Source: Salvator merianae (taxonomy: Eukaryota; Chordata; Lepidosauria; Squamata; Teiidae). From it: a DNA stretch of 64,000 nucleotides. The translations under genes were made by a program, and so were the position numbers. The notes under the pieces were generated by a model that searched no databases, was not told the DNA's origin, and saw only the letters and a program-made list of their open reading frames with translations. The stretch covers positions 136,376,941 through 136,440,940 of the forward strand of contig QVOM02000034.1 of assembly GCA_003586115.2 (NCBI GenBank), written 5' to 3'. Within the stretch, counting starts at the first letter, position 1. Every line of letters begins with the position of its first letter. This document shows, one piece after another, positions 37,901-48,245 of the stretch.

Positions 37901-40612
37901 GTGTTAAATCTATGCCCAAGATGTGAAGCCAAAACTATAAAATTGGCCAAAATGCTACATATTGTGTAAGCAAGTCCCAAGAGTTTGTTGGATTTTTTTT
38001 CTTGGACAAGAGAGATTGCTTCCTTATAAACATACTACAGATTTCAGTATTTCTTGGTCCAGAATTCATAATACATGTGGTCTTGGAGATACAAAGCTGA
38101 GTACAGAAGTGTTTAAGGATTTCACTTGTCCCTTTTCCTATCCTGCTCTCAGTCTTCTTGTATTTAACTTTTAAATGCCTGAGGCAATAGGTGAGAAAAG
38201 ATGGTTAAGTAAAATCAGTGTGCGGCTGTATGATAGTGTTAGTGAATGTCTTGAGGGAAGAAAAGAAATACTTCATCTTGGGCTGTGATCCTTCTCATCC
38301 TGGATTCCTCTGATTGTAACTCTTCCACATTCATGACACCCCACTAGCCAGAATCTTAGAAATAAATGTGCTGTAAGCATAGCTTTTCCAAAAATCATCC
38401 ACACCCTTACACCGCCAAGGGATAGTTTTGCTTCCTGCTTTGTAAGAATGTGTGTTGGAAGGCCTGCTTACTCTTCTTAAAACTGGGAATGTAGAAAGGC
38501 AATAGCTGTGGAAAATCCCATCTGCTTTCAGTTGGAAATTGGAAAGAGAGGGAAGCAACAGGATATTCACTAAACACTCCCTGTGTTACTGGCTGAGGTG
38601 GTTAATGAGCTTTTCCCCACAGATATTTTTCAAAAAGATAGAATATATCCTATAATAAACACTATAAATAGTGTGTTGTTAACTGTGCCTCATTTTATGT
38701 CTATTGAACAGTTTAGGCAGTTCAGATGCTTGGCTTTTTTTTTTAGAAGACATAAAAAGTCCATACTGAATACATTGCATCTGTTATTCTTATTGTGGCT
38801 GTTTTAATCATAAGACTTTTCCATATCAACAGTTGTAGATTTGCTAACCCCATATTAAAAATATACCGAGGTAAAATTCTCTCCATGCTGCTATTTGGTG
38901 CACCAATATGGAGACAGAATGAAAACTATATTCCCTCCTTAGAGAAGATTGAAAGTGGGTTTTTTTTAGAAAAATTGTTAGGCTACTGCCAACTATATGG
39001 ATGAAACTATAGATATTCCACTCATAAAAAATCGGAACACTTTCTCTGTTTACCATTTGTGCCTCAGTGAAAGAACCTAAGTTTCTATTTGGACACCATT
39101 TCGAGCCCTTCGTTATACAAAGAAGTTGTGAAAAGACCTTCCATATTTCCTGTCCAACTAGATAGATACTCCTGGGATAGCACTGTGTAGTTGAGAAAAC
39201 TCGTCTTTCTGTAAGATTCTCTAGGTGACCCAAGAACTATTTTTGTGCTGCATTTTTCTCCTAGTTTAAAACAACTGTAAACTGACAGCAAGAAAGCAAA
39301 TTACCTGGCTGATAGATGTTTTTATAAAATACCTTCTGTCCTAAAGTTCCAAACAGTGCCTATCACAGTGTTAGAAGGCAGATGAGCTCCATTACTAGAA
39401 GCTTAGATTTTTCTCTTGTGGATGAATTGGATGGGGATGCAAATGTTTCTGAGAAAGCAGATTTTTTGATTTGCACTAACTGCCCGAAAGAAGAGAGTTA
39501 ATTATGTGGAATCTCTGAAAAAGATGACAGAGTAATTCAGGAGAAAAGGAAATGAAGGGTAAGTGATATGGTTTAAAATCTGTATCAGTAATAGGCCATG
39601 GCTACATATGAGTAAAGATAACTAATGTATGTCCTATTAATTTTTTTGGCACTGTTTGACAGATGCTCAGGCTTACCCAGACATTGGGAGGGTGACTATT
39701 AGAAAAGTGATGATCTGCTTGCATTACCTGAATTTTGTTCCTTAATTCTGATATGCAAGACTAATCCATAGGTGTAAGTTTACCGGAGGAGATAATAGAC
39801 TTAGGCCCTTTCTGCACTTGGCCTTATTGTGGATTATATCCCAGAATAGGGACCTGCTATGCACATGTTAGTGCTAACTATGAAAGGTCTTGCCCAGGGC
39901 CTACCACAGTCTGCAGGTCCCTATTCTGAGATATAATCTGGAATACATTCAAGTGCAGAAAGGGCCATAAATGTGCAGAGTCCAGACTAATTAGATGTCA
40001 GTTGCCTGTATTCTTATTCCTTACATTCTGATCAAGGTGTGCTTGCTTACCTGTGGTATCTTCTTTGCTGGTAAGTTTCTGATTCATAATTCCAAAATTA
40101 TGTTTGCTAAAGAGAGCATTGGTAACAGTCCAGAAATCAAAAACTGCAAATGATAGTTGGCACAATGTTCAATCTCTTTTTTAAAATCGTGTCAGTGTGT
40201 AAACCCCATTTTTCCTTCCCAAGAATGGGCATATGTTGATGCATGCTTTATGAAATGTTTTTCTCCCCTTTGGCTAATTTCTCCAAATCATTTGGTATCA
40301 ATAAAGAAGCTTCTGTTAAGATGCCTTTAAAATAATTCAGTTTTTTTCTTGGAAATTAAAGACTTCTAAAGAATTTAATGATTAAAATGTTTGCATGATT
40401 TTCTTGGTTAGTTAATACTAAAAGAAAGAACTAAATGTTACTGAATTGTTCAGGAAAGTGAATGGGTATTGATCTACCCTGTGAACACCAAAGTATCATC
40501 TTGAGGGCGCAGAATAACTCTATAAATGTAGCAATGTAAAAATGTTCCTGTTTAATGTAAGACACTTTTTCTGTCTTCTGCAGTTCCCATTATCTTCAAA
40601 TACCACACTTGA
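19930..40612 (+). CDS. VAMP4: Vesicle-associated membrane protein 4 (R-SNARE)
   Basis: Join of 19930-19995, 25626-25672, 29466-29516, 32985-33085, 36497-36576, 37142-37193 and 40584-40612: 426 nt, 141 residues, the same length as human VAMP4. The protein is a tail-anchored R-SNARE of the trans-Golgi network and endosomes that pairs with Q-SNAREs such as syntaxin 6/16 and Vti1a (family knowledge). Visible features are the dileucine plus acidic cluster [16 protein letters not shown] (residues 22-37), which directs TGN retrieval; the SNARE motif at about 52-112 with [16 protein letters not shown] and the zero-layer arginine R77 in [14 protein letters not shown] before the membrane; a transmembrane segment at 116-138; and a short lumenal end KYHT. 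All introns have GT/AG ends and phases agree. The order VAMP4 then MYOC on the same strand matches mammals. Nothing is broken. Confidence 0.97.
20028..20095 (-). mobile_element. CR1 3'-end fragment (antisense)
   Basis: AGAGTTGGAAGGGCCCCACT followed by TCATCAAGCCC matches the antisense 3' end of CR1 seen intact at 26.64 kb. It lies immediately after VAMP4 exon 2. Confidence 0.6.
20100..22750. other. VAMP4 intron 2, no gene recognised
   Basis: Contains overlapping long frames at 20.4-20.9 and 21.2-21.8 kb that are open on both strands at once and lack motifs, plus a G-run at 21470-21480. No splice-flanked exons or repeat ends that I can name. Confidence 0.4.
22880..23156 (-). mobile_element. 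Miniature DNA element, family B copy (reverse)
   Basis: Ends GAATGTGGAAAAGGCCC, the complement of the GGGCCTTTTCACACTT start of family B, and contains the complementary internal blocks. A perfect palindrome TAGACCTCTTTAAAGAGGTCTA lies just outside at 22820-22841. Confidence 0.4.
23175..23690 (+). mobile_element. Decayed CR1-group LINE 3' fragment
   Basis: The translation resembles the RT C-terminal region in broken frames, and the end carries GGGGTTGGACTCCAAGGCCT and CCTTCCAGC, the CR1-like 3' untranslated tail. Heavily mutated. Confidence 0.5.
23700..25620. other. VAMP4 intron 2, remaining part
   Basis: AT-rich intronic DNA. No gene or repeat recognised. Confidence 0.45.
25626..25672 (+). 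CDS. VAMP4: VAMP4 exon 3: dileucine/acidic cluster
   Basis: 47 nt, acceptor TTTTCAG and donor TTCTT|GTAAGT. It encodes [15 protein letters not shown], the sorting signal of the protein. Confidence 0.95.
25673..29465 (+). other. VAMP4: VAMP4 intron 3
   Basis: About 3.8 kb, of which two thirds is the antisense CR1. The remainder shows no gene. Confidence 0.6.
26633..29165 (-). mobile_element. CR1 LINE, 5'-truncated, in VAMP4 intron 3
   Basis: Antisense to VAMP4. The 3' terminus GAATCATAGAATCATAGAGT (shown on +) is the diagnostic CR1 octamer-type end. Reading on the minus strand, the endonuclease part is at 29165-28813 ([23 protein letters not shown]), a linker at 28538-28350, and RT at 28341-27388 ([50 protein letters not shown]). 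The C-terminal part at 27391-26705 includes [20 protein letters not shown]. The reading frame changes near 27390 and stops separate the endonuclease part, so this copy is inactive. Family length is about 4.5 kb; only the 3' 2.5 kb remains. Confidence 0.92.
29466..29516 (+). CDS. VAMP4: VAMP4 exon 4
   Basis: 51 nt, acceptor GTTTCCAG and donor CAGACA|GTGAGT. It encodes [16 protein letters not shown], the linker to the SNARE motif. Confidence 0.95.
31190..31295 (+). repeat. Old interspersed repeat (GATGGGAGTTCTAGTTCA type)
   Basis: The GATGATGGGAGTTCTAGTTC core with GGAGGGCC after it resembles a common sauropsid interspersed repeat. The same core, diverged, sits in every unit of the 3.8-8.2 kb tandem array. 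Confidence 0.45.
31640..31823 (+). mobile_element. LINE 3' tail, TTCTTATG-ending family
   Basis: GGGTCACATGGATCTGATCC followed by AGTAGGGCAC and CTCTTATGTTCTTA. Same 3' end as the element finishing at 48.2 kb. Confidence 0.6.
32985..33085 (+). CDS. VAMP4: VAMP4 exon 5: SNARE motif, first half
   Basis: 101 nt, acceptor GTTTCAG and donor GTCAG|GTAGGA. It encodes [20 protein letters not shown] and the zero layer. Confidence 0.95.
33540..33720 (+). mobile_element. SINE (MIR/L2-tail-like)
   Basis: GAGCTCAACTCCTAGTATGA opens the element, and GTTGTCTTCCACCCACATAC with TAACCA closes it. This is the pattern of sauropsid SINEs with an L2-like 3' end. A second copy is at 58.14-58.34 kb. Located in VAMP4 intron 5. 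Confidence 0.5.
34864..35010. mobile_element. Palindromic hAT-type element, 147 bp, perfect 8-bp target duplication
   Basis: Starts CAGCGGTGGCCCGTGCCTTT and ends in the complement, AAAGGCACGGGCCGCCGCTG. The arms run about 60 bp inward around GGCCATGGCA blocks. Flanked by ATTGAGGC at 34856-34863 and 35011-35018, an exact 8-bp duplication. A sibling is at 56197-56350. No coding capacity. Confidence 0.9.
35898..36021. mobile_element. Short inverted-repeat element (TTAGTCTCTAAGGTGC type)
   Basis: The left end AGGTCTAGTGGCACTTTAGA with GACTAA and the right end TTAGTCTCTAAGGTGCTATT with AGATC are inverted repeats over about 25 bases, with ACTTCATCAGATGCAT internally. This element type is widespread in reptile genomes; I do not assign a superfamily. 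Confidence 0.6.
36497..36576 (+). CDS. VAMP4: VAMP4 exon 6: SNARE motif, second half
   Basis: 80 nt, acceptor GGTGCAG and donor TGTAAG|GTAAGT. It encodes [20 protein letters not shown] and WWRGCK. Confidence 0.95.
37142..37193 (+). CDS. VAMP4: VAMP4 exon 7: transmembrane segment
   Basis: 52 nt, acceptor CTTCTGCAG and donor TTATTG|GTGAGT. It encodes [17 protein letters not shown]. Confidence 0.95.
38583..39260 (+). mobile_element. Possible decayed LINE C-terminal fragment
   Basis: The frame at 38795-39004 reads [20 protein letters not shown] and then [15 protein letters not shown]. This resembles the region after the RT domain in several LINE clades (a gene-product-like LLYGAPIW motif, then LEKIQ..FLRKLLG). 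It is broken by stops and I cannot name the clade. Confidence 0.35.
39804..39966. mobile_element. Inverted-repeat MITE, 163 bp
   Basis: GGCCCTTTCTGCACTTGGCC at the left and the complement, ending AAGTGCAGAAAGGGCC, at the right. The arms continue through GATTATATC and AATAGGGACCTGC for about 50 bp. The flanks TTA and ATA leave the target-duplication type open. A second copy at 56039-56382 is interrupted by a hAT-type element. Confidence 0.75.
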
Positions 40613-40894
40613 AATGCTGGCGGAGTTCACTGTGGACATGGCTTCAGGAGGATAGCAAAGCGAGCAGCTGTGTGATTTCTGTGGACTGTAACGTGTATTA
40701 TAGCTTTGAAGTCTGCACCCCAAGACAAATGACCAGTTCTAACAAGAGTATTCAAGGGACCTGGTAAACCATACTTTGTTCTGATGATGGTGTCAATCTC
40801 TAATTTTAAACTTCATTGTTGCTATCTGAAAGAGAGCCCTATTTGGAGCCAACTACTTGTCAGTATTTCTATCATTTTTTTTTTTAAAAAGGTT

Positions 40895-40930
<36 letters not shown>

Positions 40931-41255
40931 GCTAATTGGTAGTGATATTATTTATAATTTTAAAAATTTCCTGCTACTTCTCCTGGAGAAACAGTAGAGG
41001 AAAAACAGGGAAGGGATCAAGTATATAAAGTCAGTATCATTGTTTAAAAATCTCTAGTTATTTATTTGAATAACCACCAAGATTCTCATCATTTTGCAAG
41101 CAGATTTTTCTTCATTTGTTAAAAGATCCAGAAAGTTTCATCTCCTCCCTTGTACTGCTATGAATGTGACACAAAAGCATTCCAGTGGGGAAAAATTATT
41201 TTTGACTGTAAATATTGAATGCAGCTTTTAATAAATTATTGAGGTAAAAGAGGCA
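40584..41255 (+). CDS. VAMP4: VAMP4 last exon: C-terminus, stop and 3' UTR
   Basis: Acceptor TCTTCTGCAG. It encodes VPIIFKYHT then TGA at 40610-40612. The 3' UTR runs about 640 nt to the poly-A signal at 41230 and includes an interrupted (TA)n tract at about 40897-40930. The cleavage site is approximate. Confidence 0.9.
41230..41235 (+). terminator. VAMP4: VAMP4 polyadenylation signal AATAAA
   Basis: Canonical AATAAA 618 nt after the stop codon. A moderately T/G-containing stretch (CACTTGTTTG) follows about 25 nt downstream. Later alternative signals cannot be excluded. Confidence 0.7.
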
Positions 41256-44200
41256 CCACTTGTTTGAATTAAGACAATGCAGAATCTGCTAACATCAGAT
41301 GTCAGGGAGAAGAAATCTTTTGCTCTGTGCAAGGGCAATTAAATTGAGATAGGGTTTCTTCTCCCAAATAATTAAAAGTTGATATGCTAATGTGTTGGGT
41401 TCTTTTAATTGTTTAAATAATTCATTTTTCCACCCATTGTGGAAATAAGGCAGGTCTGGTTAATTACTGTAGCTTTACCATCACTAAGGTAATGAACACT
41501 AAGTTTGCTGCTATTTACTTGCAAGTTGTGGTGATTTTATATTTAAGAATATATGTGAGGTTCTTCACATTTACCTGTCTTTTCCTTAGTTGTGAAATTT
41601 GTATTTTGTATTAGCTTTAATCAAAGGTTGAGCAGCAGGCTTTGAGACTCTATGTGGCAAAAGTTCACATATGTTTCTGGCTACTTACTGCTTAGTGCTA
41701 GAACTTTTCCAAGCACTGCAAATACATGTGAAAAATGTGCAGAATGGATGAGACGTGAGAGACATCTACAGAAAAGAACAATTGCTTGAAAATAATAAGA
41801 TCACAACTCAGTTGATATCATGGAAGCATCAGTTCAGGCTGGGGTTGGGAGGATAGAGAATGACAACAAGAAGGCTGAGAATAGCTATGTTTGTCCTGTG
41901 GTCAGCACTCTACTGCACTCACAGCTAGCCTCCTATCCTCAGGATCAGCAAGAGATGCTGTTTCAGGGCTGAAATGACATTCATTTTCTAGTCGATTTCT
42001 GTGTCTGGAAAGGAGCAGGAGCAGGCAGGTCTACTAAATGAATGAGATCAAAAAAGCTAGGCATTATTGTTATTACTCATTGTCATGAACAGGAATTCTA
42101 GCTTAAACTGGAGATTGCAGTCTAAAACATTTTCACAGTCATGCAGTATTAATGGTCCAAACCAGTAGCTCATGTTGGGTGGGGCTAAATACCAGAAATA
42201 AATAAGAAAACAAAGTTGGGCACATTTCTTCTTTTGTTTGATAGGTTTTGTATTTGATAGTCACAATTTTAAATAGGAATACTTTTCATTTAGATTACTT
42301 ATATGTTTAAATACATGGTAAAATTTACGTTTTCTTTGGCTAATGAAGATCCTTTGCTAAACTTTGATTCTGCTTAACAAGCAGCATCTGTTCATGTTTA
42401 CTGAGCATACAGCATTGTGTGTCTAGTGCACTTTACAGCTATGTGGTAGAACAACAGACATCAATGTAGAAGCCTGTTGGATGATCCCAAACTTCCCTGT
42501 GGTGTGGAAAGCAACACATAATCAGTTTATGCACATTTTTGGATTCTGGATTCAGGCTTTAGCCACACCAAAGTTTAGTGCAGGATCAGTCCAAGATGAA
42601 GTGATCACATTAAAAAAAAAAAAAGATGAGCAATTTTTCTTTTGTGTTATCTTGACCTAAGTTGGAAGTGGATAAAATGCAGCTGGAAAACATTTTTTAC
42701 CTCCAAAATGGTTTAATGTTTGGTGTTTTTCTCAAATGGATACTCAAAAACTGGACCGTGAGCAGAGTAAAAGCCATTTCTTATTTAAAAAAAAACACTC
42801 TCAACCCAATACACACTTGCAAACCTTCGAAAGTGCCACCTGTGAAAATGTGCCAGTTAGAGTCTTCCTTTCCCGCCCCATGCACAACACTTATCTCATT
42901 TTAGGAGAAATTGGTTGGGTGTGTGCGTGGGGTGTGTGTATCTCTCTCTGTCCCTGTGCAGAGCAGACTTCTCATGTTGTAAGCGGTTGGGATGTTTGTA
43001 TTTTGGGCAGAGGTGCTGCTGTGATTTGTCCTCTCTTGCTCTCCTACCTTATAGTATAATAATTTAAAAGGTAACTACACTACAATTATAAAAAGTAAAA
43101 ATATTTCTATGTAATTTTGTCTGATTAAGTCAGCCCCGCTTCTTCTATTCTAGCTCCATGGTAAAAATTGGGGAGCTGCTGTAACTATGAGAACCTGTAG
43201 GCAACCCCCAAAAAAGTTATACAAGAAGCAAGGCTGGTAAATGAACAAAGATAGCAAACCAGACCATCCTGCTTAGGAAAGAAGTGAACTACAAAGAAAG
43301 TACTTGCAGAATATACATGTCTGTGTGTTTGAAAAACATGGGAGCAAGAAAGACTGACTAAACTAAATGGTAGGAATGTGATCATTGTTTAAATATAACT
43401 GTCTAATTTAAAACAGCCCCTTAAAAATATGCATAGCTATAGTCCCAATGCAATAAAGATTCAAACTATGTATATAGTCGTGCATAAAATGCACACGTTT
43501 TTAGATGCAATCAAAATGCAACTTCTTTTAATGTGGTAGCATACAAGAGTGGAACATTTCCATTGGTGAATGCCAGGGTAACAAGAATTGAACTAGGTTA
43601 CTTCATTGATTCTTGCTACACAGTTCCAGAATCAAAATACGTAACTGGGAACAGTTGGAAGTTAGCCTGGAGAAATATGAGATTTCTCCTGTGGCTTCTG
43701 CTTTTTGAAATAAGATCTTATGCATTCGTATGTAACATGCAAATTAGTTTTGTAAGTTGCCAATTTTCAGATATTCTCACTAGATATGCATCACTGTAGT
43801 ATCTGTTTGTTGATAAATTACCAGGACATGGAAGCTGATGAAAGAAGAAACAATTGCTTGAAAGGCACCACCTGAAAATGCATAACACTTGATTTGGTTA
43901 TGAATGTGGAATATCAATAAATGGGAGCATTAGCCCTTTGAAATTCCAAGAGGAAGTGGTCCTCAGTGATCCAATTCGGGGGGAAAACATAGCTGAGAAG
44001 AAAATCTGTAGAAATTCATGCTACATAAGAGTTTAGCCTTAATTCCCAACACTTGCATGAAAGCACATTTACAAGAATAGTATTTGCATTATAAATACCT
44101 TATGTCATTCTACGTTTTGTAGCTCTTGGAGAAAACAGCAGTGCAAATCTGTAATATTTAAACTTGTACAGTGTAAGAAGGGAAGGTTCAAGAAATGTTG

Positions 44201-45467
44201 CATGAACTCAGTTAAAAGTTTACAAATTCAAGCTACATGAAACCTGGATTATATAAGTATTCTAGACATCATGTGTACATAGATGCTTATAATGTTATAA
44301 TGGGATTGGATTTGGCAAACAAAGTTCACTATAATTTTCAGAACTCCACATTTCATTACTGGTATGGACAAATATCAAGGGTGTTGGCAGGCAACGAAAC
44401 TTTATATGTAATGTTTGCTTTAAGTGATGAAGCCATTCCAAGAAGTTTAATGCACTCTTAAGATACCTGGTTGCTGTTGTACATCATTCACTGAAATATA
44501 GAGCAGCTATTCTGAAGTACAGATTGGGCTTTAAAAAAAAAAAAAAAGTCTAAAACTTTATCTCAGGTGTTTGCAAACTTTTTAGATCCTTGGGCATATC
44601 TGGAGTTTTCAAATAGTAAGCATTACAAAATGGCTATTGTGTAGGGGGGAGGGAAACCACAAATTAAAGTTGGAAACAGTCCTCTGGGTGTTTCTGCTTT
44701 CTCTGGCTAAGATTTTTCTTCCTTCAGGTCAACAAATATTGTTTCTCTGGTCTGAACGGGAGTGTATGGGAAGGGATATCCCTGAAACATTGGGAAAGAT
44801 CTCTCCCTGTTGCCCCATGGATCCTTGGCCCAGGCTAAACTCCATCCCCTGCCAATTTTCAGTTTATTTTTTTTATTAACGGGTCTAGCTGTCACAAGTT
44901 TGTTCTCCTAGAGGACCTTGGCTTTGGATTTTTCTGAAGGTCCTGAGAATTCTCAGTTAAGAATCAGAACTGGCAAGTTTTCTTGGGAGCACAGGGGGAA
45001 CATAATCCAGTTTAGTCCTTACTGTCTGAATTTATTTGCCAGCATACAAGACAAACTGCATACTTCGGCAACTTTTCTTCCTCAGGATTGTTCCCGTCAT
45101 TTGGCTCAAAGATGTACGGTTCTGCTGTAAGGGAGAGGTGAGATCCAGCAGAAGGAATAAACATTTGATGAGACTGGAGGCAAGTTGTTTCCTGCTTGAA
45201 CTGAGAGCTTTTGCTGTTTGTTTTGCTTCGCATGGCAAGCATAAGACTCCATCCCAAAGTATGTGCACTCTGTGGCCAAGTTTCAGGAAATCCAGCACTC
45301 TAAGCAGGGCTCAGTTTGAGGCTGGCAGGGCAGATACTTTTGTAATTCTTTCATCCTTTCTGTTTCACTGCCATCACCAAATTTTCTCCAGATTTCAAAT
45401 CCTACTTCTTGACTAAGTATAGTGTGGTGAAGATTAGAAAAAAAGTCTTCACTTGTTTTATTAAAAT
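41256..45467. other. Intergenic, no gene recognised
   Basis: AT-rich sequence with A-runs at 42611 and 44533. A short stretch CAGGTGTTTGCAAACTTTTT at 44567 resembles the end of a hAT-type element, but no partner end was found. No splice-flanked exons or RNA genes seen. Confidence 0.45.
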
Positions 45468-45873
45468 ACTAGCTGTACCCGGCCACGCGTTGCTGTGGCT
45501 CAGTCTGGTTAAATGGAAAAGAAAGAAAAGAGAGAGCACACGTTTTGAATATGTTTAATTTCACAATGCTTGTGGGTATACAAGATTTTTTGTTGTTCCA
45601 TCGTAAATGGATTGTAAATTGGAAACATTGAAATGGAATCGTAAAATATTTAGTATAGCGTGTGTTGCTTTTACGTCCAACAGATGGCGCTCTTTTTCCA
45701 GAAAAACCTGTTTTTACCTGTCACAGGTGTGACATCTATATAATATAGGTATATAAAAACATGTGCGTATTCGAATGCAACGTTGTGTCAAAATTTCAAA
45801 GCAATCGGTGAAGAACTTTCAGAGATTAGAGATTTTGAACAAATGAACATTTACATTTTTATTTATATAGATA
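45468..45873 (+). mobile_element. Interspersed repeat, CTAGCTGTACCCGGCCACGC type
   Basis: Begins CTAGCTGTACCCGGCCACGC and GTTGCTGTGGC, contains CAACAGATGGCGCTCTTT, and ends with AATCGGTGAAGAACTTTCAG, then TTTTTATTTATATAGAT. This start/end combination is a recurrent non-LTR-type (RTE- or Penelope-like) repeat in animals. The family is not certain and no coding region is present. Confidence 0.5.
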
Positions 45874-46339
45874 ACAAAATAAACTTTATTCAGATATAAG
45901 CAAGTTTCTGCTGTTTAATTATCACTACAAATATAGAATCAGTATTTGATTTTTTCTGGAAACAAGACATCGGGCATTCAAATGTAAGGGAAATGTAGGG
46001 GGTTTTAAGTGGCATCCAGGCCAGCTTTTGTTGTTCATTGACAAGTTATTTGATTTAAGCTGTAATGCTGGGTTACTTAACTGTGACCAGTTTTTCTAGG
46101 AGATGGAAAGAGGAGGATGCCAGATCATTTAGGGTTAACCTCCTGCTGTGATGTAATATCCAGCACATCTGAAGCTCTGCTTCTGGTCCCCTTTCAGATG
46201 AAAAGAGCATGACACAGAATCTTAATAATGGAAGAGTAACTACAATTGACAGAATTGCCTTTAATGTCTAGGAGCCAAAACTGGTAATGGAAGAAAAAAT
46301 CAAATATGCAGAAGAGGAGTATGTTCAGACCTGATTTGA

Positions 46340-48245
46340 CTTCTTAGGAGCTCAGAAGGTAGGGTGCTTAGGAGCATCAAAAGAAATAAGAACTTATTTC
46401 AGTTCATCAGAAACAGAAATCCAACTAGAAAAGCAGTTGGACCATTAGATGACAATGGGCAGAAAGGAATAATTAAAGAAAACATGGAGATTGCAGAGAG
46501 ACTAAATGAATTCTTTGCTTCTGTAGTCACTGAGGAAGACAGAGGGCACATGCTGCAGCTGAGCCAATATTTTCAGAGTGGGAGTCAGAAGAATTAAACT
46601 GGATGGGGGTAACCAGGGAGGAGGATCTCACATGTCTTAATAAACTAAATGCTAACAAATCATTGGGACCAGATGGCATTCATCCAAGAGCTTAAAGAAC
46701 TCAAATGTGAAATTGTTGAACTTCTATCCAAAATATATAATGTTTCCCTAAGATCAGACTCTGAAGACTGAAGGGTAGCAAATGTGACATCAATCTTCAA
46801 AAGGATCCAGGAGTGATCCAGGAAATTACAGATCAGTCAGCTTAACATCAGTTCCAGGTACAGTGATGGAAACTGTAATTAAGGATAAGATTAGTATGTC
46901 CATAGAGTAGCAAGCATTGCTGAAAGAAAATCAGCATGGCTTCTGCAAAGGTAAATCATGCCTTATTAATTTGTTAGAATTGTTTGAGAGTGTTACTAAG
47001 TACACTCTCAAAAGTTGATATTGTCTAACTGGACTTTCAGAAGGCTCCTGAATAAACTCATCAGTCATGGAATAAAAGGACTGGTCCTGTCCTGGACTGG
47101 TAACTAGCTAAATGACAGGAAACAGAAAATAATTATAAATGGACAGTTCTCAGAGTGGAGAAAGTGAGAAGCGGGGTCCCTCAAGGTTCAGTATTGGGGT
47201 CTGTGCTTTGTAATTTATTCTTAAATGATCTATAAATAGGGTTTAAGTAAAAAGATAGCAAAGTTTGCTGATGACAATAAATTATTCAGGGTAGGTAAAA
47301 CGTCAAAGAGATTGTGAAATGCTCCAGAGGAATCTCTTGCCATTGGGTGAGGCAAAGGTGCTTCAATCTTAACATGTGCAAAGTAATGCACATTGGGGCA
47401 AAGAAACCCAATTATACCTATAAACTGTGATGGGGTTGAACTTTTTGTGACAAACCAGGAAAAGGATCTTGGTGTTCTGGTTGGTAGCTCAATGAAGGTG
47501 TCGACCCAGTGCACGGCAGCAGTGAAAAAAGCAAATTCAATGCTAATGGCAATTAGGAATAGAAAGTAAGTTGGCAAGCATCATTGTGCCTCTATAAATC
47601 TGTGCTGAGGCCACATTTGGAATATTGCGTACTGTTCTGGTCACCCTACCTCAGGAAGGATATTGTGGAACTGGAAAAAGTGCAGAAAAGAGCAACCAGA
47701 ATGATCAAGGGGCTGGAACACCTTCCAGTCTGCAATGTCTAGGTGACGGCTGCATAGAGATTACCTGATTGAAGTATATAAAACCATACATGGTGTGAAA
47801 AAGGTGAATCGAGAAACATTTTCTCTGTCACACAACACTAGAACCAGGGGACACTCTCTGGAGCTGATGGACAGGAGAGTTAGGACTGACAAGGGGAAGT
47901 ACTTTTTTTTTAATCCAGAGAGTCTTGGCCTGTGGGATTTGCTACCAGAAGAGGTGGTGACAGCAACCAGCCTGGATAGTTTTAAGCAATGTCTAAACAA
48001 ATTCAAGGAGGAAAGGTGCATCAGTGGCTATTAAAATGGATAAGTACAGCCCAAGTACCACCTCCAGGTTGGAGACGCAGGCAGAATTCCTCTAAAGGCT
48101 ATTTGCAAGTGAGCCAAGAGCAGATGAAAGTGTTGCCATTGCTTCAGAATGCCCAGAAGCAATTAGTGGACTATTTGTGTGAGACAAGATGCTGGGCTAG
48201 ATGGGCTGTGGCCTGATCCAGCAATACTCTTAAAAAATGTTCTTA
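46340..48245 (+). mobile_element. CR1-group LINE, RT part and 3' tail
   Basis: Broken frames give [94 protein letters not shown] (RT catalytic box), then [20 protein letters not shown] and GLWDLLPEEVVTATSLDSFK. The 3' untranslated end has GCTAGATGGGCTGTGGCCTG and TTCTTATG. The 5' end and endonuclease are missing. It is a different family from the CR1 at 26.6 kb, and the parent of the short tails at 12.3, 17.8 and 31.7 kb. Confidence 0.85.

Larger units (their letters stand above)
37194..40583 (+). other. VAMP4: VAMP4 intron 7
   Basis: About 3.4 kb. Contains a possible LINE remnant (38.58-39.26 kb) and the 163-bp inverted-repeat element at 39.8 kb. No gene recognised otherwise. Confidence 0.55.
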